Positions 36,018-46,213 of a stretch of 64,000 nucleotides of DNA are shown piece after piece. This DNA comes from Flavobacterium algicola. Its GTDB lineage: Bacteria; Bacteroidota; Bacteroidia; Flavobacteriales; Flavobacteriaceae. The notes below the pieces were generated by a model. The model was not told the DNA's origin and made no database searches. It saw nothing but the letters and a program-made list of their open reading frames with translations. Both the position numbers and the translations under genes were made by a program. Every line of letters begins with the position of its first letter. Positions within the stretch are counted from its first letter, which is position 1. The stretch spans positions 992,001-1,056,000 of the forward strand of contig NZ_JAJTUT010000002.1 in NCBI RefSeq assembly GCF_022399565.1, given 5' to 3'.

Positions 36018-37337
36018 TTAGTTGTCGTTTTTTGGGATTCTTTTGAGCATAATTACTGCAATAATAAAAAAGAATGCAAAAAATACAATCGCTAGTCTAG
36101 GACTTCCTGTAACTTGATCAATAAGCCCATAAATTAGCATTCCTATTACAATTCCAATTTTCTCAGCAACGTCATAAAAGCTAAAAAAAGAGGCTGTATC
36201 TTTCGTCTCAGGCAATAACTTGGAATAAGTTGAACGAGATAACGACTGAATTCCGCCCATTACAAGTCCAACTATGGTAGCCATAATATAAAAATGGATA
36301 GGTAAAGTAATAAAATAAGAGATAATACAAAACAGTATCCAAACACTATTGATTGCTATTAAAGTGGGGATATTCCCCCATTTTTTAGAAGCTCGAGAGG
36401 TTAAGATTGCCCCTAAGACTGCCACTATTTGAATTAATAAAATACATATTATCAATCCAATCGTACTTTCCTCTTTAGAAGACCATTGAATTTCTTGTGC
36501 TCCAAAATACGTTGCCACAAGCATCACTGTCTGTACCGCCATACTGGACACAAAAAAACTTTGTAAATATGCTTTTAGTCGAACGTTTTGCTCTAACAAC
36601 AACCAAACCTTTTTAAGTTCATTAAAACCGTTAAAAATGATGGCTTTCGTTACTTTTTGCTTTGTTTGAGTGTTTCCATTTGGTAAATAGAAATAGGAGT
36701 ATTGACTAAATAGAATCCACCAAACTCCTACCATTACAAATGAATAGCGCATTGCTTTCATTGCTGCCTCTCCTTCGGTACCTGTTATACCAAAAAGTGC
36801 GGGTTTCATTATCATGGCCAAATTGATAACCAGCAAAATAACACTACCTATGTATCCTAAAGAATACCCTTTTGCACTAATCTTATCTTGCTGTTCAGGA
36901 AAAGCAATATCTGGCAGATATGAATTGTAGAAAACTAAACTCCCCCAATACCCTATTAATCCCAAAAAATAAAAGCATAGTCCTATATAAATGTTTTCCA
37001 AATCAAACCAGTACAGTCCCATACAAGAGAAAGCGCCCAGGTAACAAAAAAACTTCATAAAAGACTTCTTGTTCCCCACATAATCGGCAATTCCAGATAA
37101 TAATGGAGATATAAAAGAAACTACTAGAAAGGCAGTTGCTGTAATAAAACTAATTAAGGCAGTATTTTTTAGATGCAAACCAAAAACATCTATATAGTGA
37201 TCGTCGTCTGAAAATAATGCTTCATAAAAAATGGGGAAAACTGCTGATGCAATTGTAAGTGTGTACACAGAATTTGCCCAATCGTAAAATGCCCAAGCAT
37301 TCAATAACTTTTTATCACCTTTCTTTAAACTAATCAT
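36018..37337 (-). CDS. MFS transporter, UMF1 family
   Basis: A 439-residue inner-membrane protein with 12 predicted helices. The opening LLNAWAFYDWANSVYTLTI and the PVFYEALF-like segment are characteristic of the UMF1/ATG22-like branch of the major facilitator superfamily, as is GLVMGGIQSLSRSTYSKLLP in the second half. Yeast Atg22 exports amino acids from the vacuole; the bacterial substrates are unknown. Monocistronic. Confidence 0.85.
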   Translation of the reverse strand: MISLKKGDKKLLNAWAFYDWANSVYTLTIASAVFPIFYEALFSDDDHYIDVFGLHLKNTALISFITATAFLVVSFISPLLSGIADYVGNKKSFMKFFCYLGAFSCMGLYWFDLENIYIGLCFYFLGLIGYWGSLVFYNSYLPDIAFPEQQDKISAKGYSLGYIGSVILLVINLAMIMKPALFGITGTEGEAAMKAMRYSFVMVGVWWILFSQYSYFYLPNGNTQTKQKVTKAIIFNGFNELKKVWLLLEQNVRLKAYLQSFFVSSMAVQTVMLVATYFGAQEIQWSSKEESTIGLIICILLIQIVAVLGAILTSRASKKWGNIPTLIAINSVWILFCIISYFITLPIHFYIMATIVGLVMGGIQSLSRSTYSKLLPETKDTASFFSFYDVAEKIGIVIGMLIYGLIDQVTGSPRLAIVFFAFFFIIAVIMLKRIPKNDN

Positions 37338-37403
37338 ACCATTATTTTTGACGAATTTATTATTTTTTATTTTGTTTCCAACTTAATTACTTAAAAAATA
37401 AAA

Positions 37404-37425
37404 AGCCAATTCTTTCGAATTGGCT
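37404..37425 (-). terminator. Terminator of the M48 peptidase gene
   Basis: AGCCAATTC pairs perfectly with GAATTGGCT around TTTC; on the minus strand a T-rich run follows. Confidence 0.85.
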
Positions 37426-37450
37426 CTCTATAAATTTCATATATAACTTA

Positions 37451-38266
37451 TTATTTGAAAGTAACTCCAAATTTAGCTGCTGTTGCTTTCGCTTCTGGAA
37501 TCATCGCTTTCAAATTAGCGATTCTAGTTGCGTCAGAAGGGTGCGTACTCATGAATTCTGGTTGAGCAGCTCCACCTGAATTTGCAGACATTCTAGTCCA
37601 AAATTCAATAGCTTCTTCTGGGTTATAACCCGCGATAGCCATTAGAGTCAAACCAATTTTATCTGCTTCTGTCTCATTAGAACGGCTAAATGGCAAAGTA
37701 ACACCGTATTGAGATCCTAAACCGTATGCAGTATTAAAAGCTTGTTGCGTAGTAGCACTTTTACCAGATGTAGCAACTGCTACTCCCATACCTACATACT
37801 CTTGTATTTGTGATACACTCATACGTTGCGCACCGTGATTGGCTAAAGCATGTGATACTTCATGTCCCATAACTGTTGCTAGTCCTGGATCATTCTTTGT
37901 AATCGGCAAAATTCCAGAATAAACTACAATTTTCCCTCCTGGCATACACCAAGCGTTCACATCTGGGCTCTCTACCAATTTATATTCCCAAGCATAACCT
38001 TTAAGGTATTCTGTTTGTCCAACAGAAGCAAGGTATTTCTCGGCAGCAGCCTTAATTTTCATCCCAACTGTTTCTACTTTTTTTGCATCTGTAGTTCCAG
38101 AGATTACTTTATTCTCTTGCAAGAATGTACCATATTGCTGAAAAGATGTTGGAAACAACTCATCATTCGATACAAAATTCAACGTTTTTTTTCCTGTTAA
38201 CGGATTGGTAGCACATGAACACATCATGCCAATCGCGACTACTCCTACTAATATATTTTTTTTCAT
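37451..38266 (-). CDS. M48 family metallopeptidase, lipoprotein
   Basis: 271 residues with a lipoprotein signal (MMCSC, likely Cys18). Zinc motif HEVSH (GHEVSHALANHGAQR, residues about 134-148) and the third ligand in NETEADKIGL place it in the BepA/Oma1/LoiP-like group of M48. Such enzymes act on the periplasmic face of the outer membrane on misassembled barrel proteins. The family's closing THPSDATRI motif is present. Monocistronic, with a -7 box (38284-38291) and a terminator. Confidence 0.9.
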   Translation of the reverse strand: MKKNILVGVVAIGMMCSCATNPLTGKKTLNFVSNDELFPTSFQQYGTFLQENKVISGTTDAKKVETVGMKIKAAAEKYLASVGQTEYLKGYAWEYKLVESPDVNAWCMPGGKIVVYSGILPITKNDPGLATVMGHEVSHALANHGAQRMSVSQIQEYVGMGVAVATSGKSATTQQAFNTAYGLGSQYGVTLPFSRSNETEADKIGLTLMAIAGYNPEEAIEFWTRMSANSGGAAQPEFMSTHPSDATRIANLKAMIPEAKATAAKFGVTFK

Positions 38267-38283
38267 CTTTCTTTAATTTTTAA

Positions 38284-38291
38284 CAAAAATA
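38284..38291 (-). promoter_or_regulatory. -7 box (TATTTTTG) of the M48 peptidase gene
   Basis: Perfect TANNTTTG on the minus strand, 18 bases before the start codon. Confidence 0.45.
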
Positions 38292-38301
38292 GGAATTTAT
38301 A

Positions 38302-40701
38302 CTATACTCCCATAATATGAAGTACTCTAAATTCCTTTTCTACTATTAAATAATTTTCTAATTCTAATGTTTCCCGATCAAATTCAATGATTTCATTATT
38401 GTATTCGATGCTTTTTACTTTAAACGGCAAACCGATAAGGTTTATTTTATATTTTGAATAATCTGTATCGTATTTTCCTTCTTTATGTAACTGAATAATT
38501 AAATCATTCTTCTTACCTGTCACTTGAAAGGTCAAAAAGCTATACCTCCCTTTTTTATAATCATATCCGTCTTGAGCATCTTCATAAACTACTGACTTCT
38601 CCACGCCTTCCTTATAATACAAATCCAAAGTGAGTTCATCAAAATCGAGCTCTCCTACGTACTGTTGTACAGGATATTTCGGAATCACAGCACCCGCCTT
38701 AATAAAGATCGGAATTTCATCAAATTGTGAATCTACCCACTTTTCTTTTCCGCCCGTTAATAAATTATTTGTCCAATAATTGTACCACTGCCCTCTTGGG
38801 ATATACATTCTTCTTCCCAATGAATTGGGTTCTAAAATTGGGCAAATCAAAATTTGGTTACCGAATATAAATTCGTCGTTACGGTAATGGGTTTGAATGT
38901 CATCTTGATCGAAGTACACTAAAGGTTTCAACATAGGAATTCCCTCTTCAATATATTGCCAGAACATCGTGTATAAATAAGGAAGTAATTGGTATCGAAG
39001 GTTGATAAACTTTCGAGTAATATCAAGCACTTCTTCATCAAAAGCCCAAGGTTCTTGATGTCCGTGGTCACCGGATGAGTGCGTTCTACAAAAAGGATGA
39101 AAGACACCTAATTGAATCCAACGTGCGAACAATTCTCCAGAAGGTTGTTCTGCAAATCCACCGATATCTGAACCAGTAAATCCCATTCCTGAAATATTCA
39201 TGCGTTGCACCTGTATATTAGCAAGCCACAAATGCTCCCAACTTGCTACATTATCACCCGTCCACGAAGATGTATAGCGTTGCGCTCCCGAGTAAGCAGA
39301 GCGAGTGATTACAAAAGGCCTTTTGGGATAAGCAAATTTCTTAACACCATGATAAGTCGCTCTAGCCATTTGCGTTCCATAAATATTGTGTGCTTTTCTG
39401 TGACTGCAGGGGTTACCGTCGTAATCATGGCGTACATCATCTGGAAAAGTTTTATTAGGAACAAGCATTACGGCAGGTTCATTCATATCGTTCCAAATTC
39501 CTTTAACCCCTATATCCGCTATTAATTCTTTAAAAAGTCCGGCCCACCATTCTCTTACTTCCGGATTGGTGTAATCTGGGAAATTGCAATCTCCAGGCCA
39601 TACTTTACCTTTCATATAAGGACCATCAGCCCGTTTGCAAAAATAATCTTTGGCCAAGGCCTCTTGGTAAATAGAATATTCTTTATCTACTTTTATCCCT
39701 GGATCAATAATAACTATTGTTTTAAAACCGTCTGCCGCTAGTTCCCCAACCATTCGTTTGGGATCAGGAAAATGATTTTTATCCCAGGTAAAACATCTAA
39801 AGCCATCCATATAATCGATATCTAAATAAATAGCGTCACATGGTATTTGTAAGGCTCTGAATTTGGCCGTCACCTCCTTAACATTACTCTCTGGATAGTA
39901 ACTCCATTTACATTGGTGGTAACCTAATGTCCATAATGGTGGTAACTCTGGTTTACCCGTCAAATCGGTATATGAAACGACAACGTCTTGCATTTTTGGT
40001 CCGTAGATGAAATAGTAATTCATCTCTCCTCCTTCTGCCCAAAAACTAGCCACATTTCTACGGTCGTGACAAAAGTCGAAACTCGTTTTAAAAGTATTGT
40101 CAAAAAAGATTCCGTATGCTTGCTTGTTCTGCAATCCAATATAAAATGGAACTACTTTGTAAAGTGGATCTTGGTCTTTTTGAAAAGCGTATTGATCGGT
40201 AGCAAAATTCTCCAATCTTTTCCCTTTCAAATTCATTTGAGTTGCCTTGTCACCTAAGCCGTAAAAACTTTCTCCGTCACGAGATGCTTTACTCATTTTG
40301 ACTATATTTCCACCAAACTCATAACTTTCTTCCCAGTGAAAACCTAAATCGTCTTCTAGAATTACTTTTTCATCAATATCCAAAATAGATATTCTAAGAT
40401 CATCTTTTTGAATGTTGCAAATAACTTTATTCGTTTTTATTTGAAAAAAAGTAGCATCCTCCTTGACTTCCAAGAAATTGTAACCGTGAGAATGATTCTG
40501 ATCTATTGCATAAGAGAAATCATTACTAAAATAACCTTTGGTGGTATATCTAAAGCGTAACATACTATCTCTAAAAATCGTTATTTTAAGAATAACATTA
40601 TTATCAGTATAAAAATAAACAGAATCTACTTCATGTTCATAGGAAATAATTTGTGAAGGATATAAATCTCCTTTGTACTCTAGTTCTGTATTGGTAATCA
40701 T
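38302..40701 (-). CDS. GH31 family alpha-glucosidase
   Basis: 799 residues of glycoside hydrolase family 31. An N-terminal beta domain is followed by the (beta/alpha)8 barrel with nucleophile Asp405 (GIWNDMNEP) and acid/base Asp483 (WTGDN); YLDIDYMDG and the RSAYSGAQRY segment are also typical. It has no evident signal peptide, so it probably works in the cytoplasm. It lies 262 bases beyond the glg operon on the same strand with its own -7 box, suggesting a role in trimming alpha-glucans or malto-oligosaccharides released from glycogen. A xylosidase activity is less likely. Confidence 0.9.
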   Translation of the reverse strand: MITNTELEYKGDLYPSQIISYEHEVDSVYFYTDNNVILKITIFRDSMLRFRYTTKGYFSNDFSYAIDQNHSHGYNFLEVKEDATFFQIKTNKVICNIQKDDLRISILDIDEKVILEDDLGFHWEESYEFGGNIVKMSKASRDGESFYGLGDKATQMNLKGKRLENFATDQYAFQKDQDPLYKVVPFYIGLQNKQAYGIFFDNTFKTSFDFCHDRRNVASFWAEGGEMNYYFIYGPKMQDVVVSYTDLTGKPELPPLWTLGYHQCKWSYYPESNVKEVTAKFRALQIPCDAIYLDIDYMDGFRCFTWDKNHFPDPKRMVGELAADGFKTIVIIDPGIKVDKEYSIYQEALAKDYFCKRADGPYMKGKVWPGDCNFPDYTNPEVREWWAGLFKELIADIGVKGIWNDMNEPAVMLVPNKTFPDDVRHDYDGNPCSHRKAHNIYGTQMARATYHGVKKFAYPKRPFVITRSAYSGAQRYTSSWTGDNVASWEHLWLANIQVQRMNISGMGFTGSDIGGFAEQPSGELFARWIQLGVFHPFCRTHSSGDHGHQEPWAFDEEVLDITRKFINLRYQLLPYLYTMFWQYIEEGIPMLKPLVYFDQDDIQTHYRNDEFIFGNQILICPILEPNSLGRRMYIPRGQWYNYWTNNLLTGGKEKWVDSQFDEIPIFIKAGAVIPKYPVQQYVGELDFDELTLDLYYKEGVEKSVVYEDAQDGYDYKKGRYSFLTFQVTGKKNDLIIQLHKEGKYDTDYSKYKINLIGLPFKVKSIEYNNEIIEFDRETLELENYLIVEKEFRVLHIMGV

Positions 40702-40733
40702 GTTTTAACTTTTTTGAAATACTTTATAAGGTT

Positions 40734-40741
40734 CAAATTTA
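40734..40741 (-). promoter_or_regulatory. -7 box (TAAATTTG) of the GH31 gene
   Basis: Perfect TANNTTTG on the minus strand, 33 bases before the start; suggests transcription separate from glgB. Confidence 0.45.
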
Positions 40742-40963
40742 CAATAAATTTGACGCATCCTACTTTATGACAATATTATAGCGGTGTAACTGACACGTTT
40801 GATAGTATTAAAAACAAAAATACCATATCACTTTTTATTTTCGAAAATAAATCGTGATATGATAGTTTGGTACTATTACAATCTTAACTGGCGTTAAAAT
40901 TAATATATTATTTATGTAACTCGCTTGTAACTTTCGAAACAATTGAAAATAAGGTATACTCTT

Positions 40964-42871
40964 TTAAACAATTTTAAAAGCCATTATTCCCAGTGGCGGT
41001 AATGTCAACTCAACTGAGTAATCTCTGCCATCATAAGGAGATCCATCTATAATAATATGGTCTGGGCTTATTACGCCGCTTCCACCGTAAATAACATCGT
41101 CACTATTAAAAATTTCTTTCAATTTCCCTTTTTTCGGTAGACCGATTCGGTAATTTTCTCTTACTACTTGTGTAAAATTACAAACTACGATAACATTGTC
41201 CTTGGCGTCATTACCTTTTCTAATAAAAGACATAACTGCATTTTGATGATCGGAATAATTGATCCATTCAAAACCATCCGCACTAAATTGCTTCTCATGT
41301 AAGGCAGGCTCTGATCTATAAAGGCCGTTTAAATCGGTAATTACTTTCTTAATTCCTTCATGTAAAGGATATTGTAGCAGATGCCAATCTAAACTTTCTT
41401 GAAAATTCCATTCTCCGCTTTGTCCAAATTCGCAACCCATAAACAGTAATTTTGTCCCTGGATGTGTAAACATATATCCGTACAACAATCTTAAATTGGC
41501 AAATTTTTGCCATTCGTCACCTGGCATTCTACCTGCAATCGAATGCTTACCGTATACAACCTCATCATGAGATAATGGCAACATAAAGTTTTCTGTAAAA
41601 GCATAGGTCATAGAAAATGTCATCTCATTTTGATGATACTTTCTATATACTGTATCTTTTTGAAAGTATTCTAGTGTATCATGCATCCAACCCATCATCC
41701 ATTTCATTCCGAATCCTAATCCACCCATTGAAGTTGGTCTAGATACCATTGGGAAAGAAGTGCTTTCTTCTGCGATGGTTTGAACACCTTCAAACATAGA
41801 GTAAACGGCTTCATTAAATTCTTTTAGGAAACTGATGGTGTCTAGGTTTTCTCTTCCACCAAATTCATTTGGCTCCCATTCTCCTTCTTCTCTCGAATAG
41901 TCCAAGTATAGCATTGATGCAACTGCATCGACACGCAGACTATCTACATGATAATGTTGCAACCAGAAAATGGCATTGCTAATTAAGAAAGAGCGCACTT
42001 CATTACGTCCGTAATTAAAGACCAAACTTTTCCAATCTGGATGGTATCCTTTTCTGCGATCAGGATGCTCGTACAAATTAGAACCGTCAAAGAATCCTAA
42101 GCCGTGTGCATCATCAGGAAAATGAGAAGGAACCCAATCAAGAATAACTCCAATTCCGGCTTGGTGTAATTTGTCTACCAAAACCATGAATTCTTGCGGG
42201 TTTCCAAAACGAGAAGTCGGCGCAAAATAACCTACCAACTGATATCCCCAAGATGGATCATAAGGATATTCCATCACTGGCATGAACTCAACATGCGTAA
42301 ATCCAGTTTCCTTTACATAATTGACTAAGTCCTCTGCAAATTCGAGGTAGGTCAAAAACCTATTTTCTTCACCATGACGCTTCCATGAACCCAAATGCAC
42401 TTCGTAAACAGAAAATGGTTTGTCTAGGCTATTGTGTTCTTTTCTGGTTTTCATCCATTTGGAATCATCCCATTTATAATCCAAGTCCCAAACTACAGAG
42501 GCAGTATGTGGCGGTTTCTCGCAGTAAAAAGCAAAAGGATCTGCTTTTTCTGTTATTATGCCACCATTGTCTGACTGAATTTTATATTTATAAACGGTAC
42601 CTTTTTCAATATTAGGAATAAAACCTTCCCATATTCCACTAGAATCCCAACGCACTTCAAGTTGATGCTCTCCTTGAATCCAGTAATTAAAATCACCAAC
42701 AACCGAAACTGTGCGTGCGGTAGGAGCCCAAACAGCGAAATATACTCCCTTAACGCCATCTACTTCAATAAGGTGAGCACCTAATTTTTCATATAATTTG
42801 AAATGCTTTCCAGCTTTGAACAAATCAATGTCAAAATCGGTAAAAAGAGTATGCGTTTGTACTTTATTCAT
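40964..42871 (-). CDS. glgB: 1,4-alpha-glucan branching enzyme
   Basis: 635 residues. N-terminal CBM48 domain (VWAPTARTVSVVGDFNYW, 47-64) and GH13 barrel with the catalytic Asp315 (LRVDAVASM), Glu368 (TIAEEST) and the late LSHDEVVYGKHS Asp. It lacks the extra N1 domain of E. coli GlgB (728 residues), a common shorter form. It makes the alpha-1,6 branches of glycogen on chains built by GlgA or GlgE. It lies 63 bases downstream of glgE, in the same run of genes. Confidence 0.96.
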   Translation of the reverse strand: MNKVQTHTLFTDFDIDLFKAGKHFKLYEKLGAHLIEVDGVKGVYFAVWAPTARTVSVVGDFNYWIQGEHQLEVRWDSSGIWEGFIPNIEKGTVYKYKIQSDNGGIITEKADPFAFYCEKPPHTASVVWDLDYKWDDSKWMKTRKEHNSLDKPFSVYEVHLGSWKRHGEENRFLTYLEFAEDLVNYVKETGFTHVEFMPVMEYPYDPSWGYQLVGYFAPTSRFGNPQEFMVLVDKLHQAGIGVILDWVPSHFPDDAHGLGFFDGSNLYEHPDRRKGYHPDWKSLVFNYGRNEVRSFLISNAIFWLQHYHVDSLRVDAVASMLYLDYSREEGEWEPNEFGGRENLDTISFLKEFNEAVYSMFEGVQTIAEESTSFPMVSRPTSMGGLGFGMKWMMGWMHDTLEYFQKDTVYRKYHQNEMTFSMTYAFTENFMLPLSHDEVVYGKHSIAGRMPGDEWQKFANLRLLYGYMFTHPGTKLLFMGCEFGQSGEWNFQESLDWHLLQYPLHEGIKKVITDLNGLYRSEPALHEKQFSADGFEWINYSDHQNAVMSFIRKGNDAKDNVIVVCNFTQVVRENYRIGLPKKGKLKEIFNSDDVIYGGSGVISPDHIIIDGSPYDGRDYSVELTLPPLGIMAFKIV

Positions 42872-42934
42872 TTTGTGGTTTGTTTTTCTTAAAATTTATT
42901 GCTCTAAACAATATTGTGGTTATTAATAGTATTT

Positions 42935-44869
42935 CTATTGTTGAATTTTAAATAAGTGAAAAGGTATATCAGGGCTTATCTCTACAAAATTCCACTCCCT
43001 ATCCCAAAGATAACTATTTCCTGTAATCAAATCTACAATGTGAATAGGATTGACACCTACCTTATCAATAGGCAAACGCACCCATCCTTGTTGCGTATGA
43101 TGAGGATCCAGATTAACGATCATCAAGGTTTTATTCTGCAAATCATCATCATATTTATAGTATGCAATAATTTGATCATTATTGGTTTCACAAAAATCGA
43201 TGTTATTGGTTTGTTGTAGAGAAGCTTGCTCTTTACGTATTCCGTTTATTTTTGTAATTAATAATGTTATTTTATTTTGAATGGACCAATCCCATTTGTA
43301 CACTTGGTATTTTTCAGAATTAATATATTCTTCTTTTCCTTGTGCCATTGGTTCACTAACTCGGTATTCAAATACAGGACCATAAATTCCAACGCTAGAA
43401 CTCAGCGTAGCGGCAAGAAAGTATTTTTGTAAATGCATTGATTCATTTGCATTTTGCAATGCAAAAGGATTTATATCTGGAGTATTTGGCCAAAAGTTAG
43501 GACGATAAAACTCTTTTTGCTCCGACTGCGTTAACTCTGTTACGTATTCGGTCAATTCAGATTTTGAATTTCTCCACGTGAAGTACGTGTATGACTGGCT
43601 GAAACCTTGTTTGGCTAGCTCATTCATAATCTTAGGTCTTGTAAAAGCCTCGGCCAGAAACAAAACATCTGGATGCTTTTTCTTGATTTCACCAATTAGC
43701 CATCCCCAAAAAAAGAATGGTTTAGTATGTGGATTATCTACTCTAAAAATTTTGATATTACAGTCTTCGATCCAAAACAAAGCAACGTCTAGCAATTCTT
43801 TCCATAAATTTTTCCAGTCGGAGCTTTCAAAATAAATTGGTTGTATATCTTGGTATTTTTTAGGAGGATTCTCTGCATATTGAACTGTGCCATCTGGTCT
43901 CCATTTGAACCACTGTGGAAAATCTTTTACATAAGGATGATCTGGAGCCGCTTGTAATGCGTAGTCCATAGCTACCTCAATTCCCCAATCTTGTGCTTTT
44001 TTGACCAATGATTTAAAATCTTCAATAGATCCGAGTTCAGGATGCGTCGATTTATGCCCCCCTTGAGCTGAACCAATTCCCCAAGGTGATCCTACATCAC
44101 CATGTTCTGCATTGGTTGCATTATTTTTTCCTTTTCGATTAACTTCTCCAATAGGATGAATGGGAGGAAAATACAAAGTATCAAACCCCATTTGAGCAAC
44201 ACGCGGTAGTAAGCGTTCGCAATCCTTAAAAGTACCATGCTTGCCATCTTCTTCTGAAGCAGAACGTGGGAAAAATTCATACCAAGTACTAAACAATGCT
44301 TTCTTTCGATCTACATACACTTGTAAATCAAGCGATTTATTTGCAAGTAAGCGCGTAGGGTACTTTGTAAAAATAGACTTTAAACGATCTGAATTCACTT
44401 CAGATACTGCTCGATCGTAATCTGATTCTGTTTTGAAAATTGAAGCTAAATATTCTAAATATCCTTTTTCATCTTGAGTAGCTTCGTTAAGAATTGCTTC
44501 TACATACTCAGCTCCTTCTAGTAATTCAGACTTTACATACTGATTGTCTTGAATTTTACGTTCTGTACCGTGTTGCCAGTTCAAAGCATAATCTACCCAA
44601 CCCTCCACATAGTAAGTGTAGCTTCCTTGTTTTTCGACCTTAAAATCAGCGTACCACTCGTCATTCACTTTAGGAATCATTCGTACTTCACCCCAATTTT
44701 CATCAGCCTCATGTTTGTATTTTACACAAACGGCAACAACATCATGACCGTCAGGAAAAACATTTGCAGTAACATGTACTGTTTGACCAACAATTCTCTT
44801 TATTGCGAAAGCGCCACCATCTAACTGTGGTAAAACATTTTCTATTACAATTCGGGTTTGATTCTGCAT
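42935..44869 (-). CDS. glgE: Alpha-1,4-glucan:maltose-1-phosphate maltosyltransferase
   Basis: 644 residues of GH13 subfamily 3. It opens with RIVIENVLPQLDGG, followed by an N-terminal beta domain, and has the GlgE-specific LYFPPIHPIG (232-241), KGKNNA and GSPWGIG. The nucleophile is Asp378 (FRVDNPHTKP) and the acid/base Glu407 (FLAEAFTRP). GlgE transfers maltose from maltose-1-phosphate to a growing glucan. The donor normally comes from trehalose via TreS and maltokinase, or from ADP-glucose via GlgM; none of these is encoded here. It sits between glgC and glgB. Confidence 0.94.
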   Translation of the reverse strand: MQNQTRIVIENVLPQLDGGAFAIKRIVGQTVHVTANVFPDGHDVVAVCVKYKHEADENWGEVRMIPKVNDEWYADFKVEKQGSYTYYVEGWVDYALNWQHGTERKIQDNQYVKSELLEGAEYVEAILNEATQDEKGYLEYLASIFKTESDYDRAVSEVNSDRLKSIFTKYPTRLLANKSLDLQVYVDRKKALFSTWYEFFPRSASEEDGKHGTFKDCERLLPRVAQMGFDTLYFPPIHPIGEVNRKGKNNATNAEHGDVGSPWGIGSAQGGHKSTHPELGSIEDFKSLVKKAQDWGIEVAMDYALQAAPDHPYVKDFPQWFKWRPDGTVQYAENPPKKYQDIQPIYFESSDWKNLWKELLDVALFWIEDCNIKIFRVDNPHTKPFFFWGWLIGEIKKKHPDVLFLAEAFTRPKIMNELAKQGFSQSYTYFTWRNSKSELTEYVTELTQSEQKEFYRPNFWPNTPDINPFALQNANESMHLQKYFLAATLSSSVGIYGPVFEYRVSEPMAQGKEEYINSEKYQVYKWDWSIQNKITLLITKINGIRKEQASLQQTNNIDFCETNNDQIIAYYKYDDDLQNKTLMIVNLDPHHTQQGWVRLPIDKVGVNPIHIVDLITGNSYLWDREWNFVEISPDIPFHLFKIQQ

Positions 44870-44928
44870 TTTATAAATATATCTTTTCTAAATTTTATAT
44901 TAATTGGGTAGTTAGTGTAGAGAGTAAA

Positions 44929-46209
44929 TTATTTGATAACATAATTATCTGGAATCACCACACCTTTTTTAATCACTACGATACCATCTTTGACCGTGTA
45001 CAATTTATTGGATACATTCTCTAGTTGATCACCACCAATAATTGTAACATCATTACCAATGCGGCAATTTTTATCGATCAAAGCGTTTTTTATAAAACAT
45101 CTTTCACCAATACCAACCAGGATTCTATTAGTTGCTAAATCCTTTTCCATTTGTTCAATAGTTTGGTAAAGGTCATTCCCCATCACATAACAATTTTGAA
45201 TAACGGTATCTTTTCCTATGCGAGAACGAACTCCAATTACAGATTTTGTAATTTCCTTTGCATTCAAAATACATCCCTCTGAGATCAAAGAACTATCAAC
45301 TTGTGTATTGTGAAATTTTGACGGAGGCAATAATCTTGGTCTTGTATAAATCTTATTATCGTTGTCAAACAAATTAAATTTTGGCACATCATCCGTCAAA
45401 CCAATGTTGGCTTCAAAAAACGAATCGATATTACCAATATCTGTCCAGTATCCTTCATATTGGTAACTTAACACTTTGTTTTTTTCTACCGATTGCGGAA
45501 TAATTTCTTTCCCGAAATCTTTCAAATCTGTATTTTCCATCAAGTCGACCAACAGCTCCTTGTTGAAGATGTAGATTCCCATCGATGCCAAATACAATTT
45601 ACCTTCTGCTTTCATCTCATCACTTACCTCAGACGACCATCCTGGTAACAAGTCCTGAACTGGTTTTTCGATAAACGATTCAATAAAGCTATCACTATTT
45701 GTTTTTAAGATTCCAAAATCAGATGCATCTTTGGCATTAACTGGCAAAGTAGCGATCGAAATGTCGGCATCTTTACGAATGTGCTCTTCGATCATCTCAT
45801 TTAAATCCATTTGATACAACTGATCTCCAGAAAGAATCAGTGCGTAATCAAAATCGTGATTGCAAAAGTGAGGCATACACTGTCTAACGGCATCTGCAGT
45901 ACCTTGAAACCAAGTCGGATTATCTGGTGTTTGCTCTGCTGCTAGAATATCGACAAAAGCTTGACTAAAAGCACTAAAAACATAAGTGTTTTTAATGTGT
46001 GCATTTAAAGAAGCTGAATTAAATTGCGTAAGGACAAACATTCTGTAGATATCAGAATTCATACAGTTAGAGATAGGTATATCAACTAATCTATATTTCC
46101 CTCCTATCGGTACGGCTGGTTTAGACCTTGACTCAGTTAAAGGGTATAACCTTGATCCTTGTCCTCCTCCTAGAATAATCGCAATTACATTTTTTCTCTT
46201 CGCTTTCAT
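44929..46209 (-). CDS. glgC: Glucose-1-phosphate adenylyltransferase
   Basis: 426 residues. Nucleotide-binding IILGGGQGSRLYPLTESRSKPAVP at the start, given here as LGGGQGSRLYPLT and SKPAVP. Substrate-binding FQGTADAVRQ near 99-108, FIEKP near 183-187, GYWTDIGNIDSFF near 257-269, and a C-terminal left-handed beta-helix. Makes ADP-glucose for GlgA; usually under allosteric control, although the effector cannot be read here. It starts 4 bases after the glgA stop. Confidence 0.96.
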   Translation of the reverse strand: MKAKRKNVIAIILGGGQGSRLYPLTESRSKPAVPIGGKYRLVDIPISNCMNSDIYRMFVLTQFNSASLNAHIKNTYVFSAFSQAFVDILAAEQTPDNPTWFQGTADAVRQCMPHFCNHDFDYALILSGDQLYQMDLNEMIEEHIRKDADISIATLPVNAKDASDFGILKTNSDSFIESFIEKPVQDLLPGWSSEVSDEMKAEGKLYLASMGIYIFNKELLVDLMENTDLKDFGKEIIPQSVEKNKVLSYQYEGYWTDIGNIDSFFEANIGLTDDVPKFNLFDNDNKIYTRPRLLPPSKFHNTQVDSSLISEGCILNAKEITKSVIGVRSRIGKDTVIQNCYVMGNDLYQTIEQMEKDLATNRILVGIGERCFIKNALIDKNCRIGNDVTIIGGDQLENVSNKLYTVKDGIVVIKKGVVIPDNYVIK

Positions 46210-46213
46210 CTTT

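Noticed and set aside
42935..44869. Ordinary alpha-amylase
   Set aside because: The PPIHPIG, DNPHTKP and AEAFTRP motifs are specific to GlgE.
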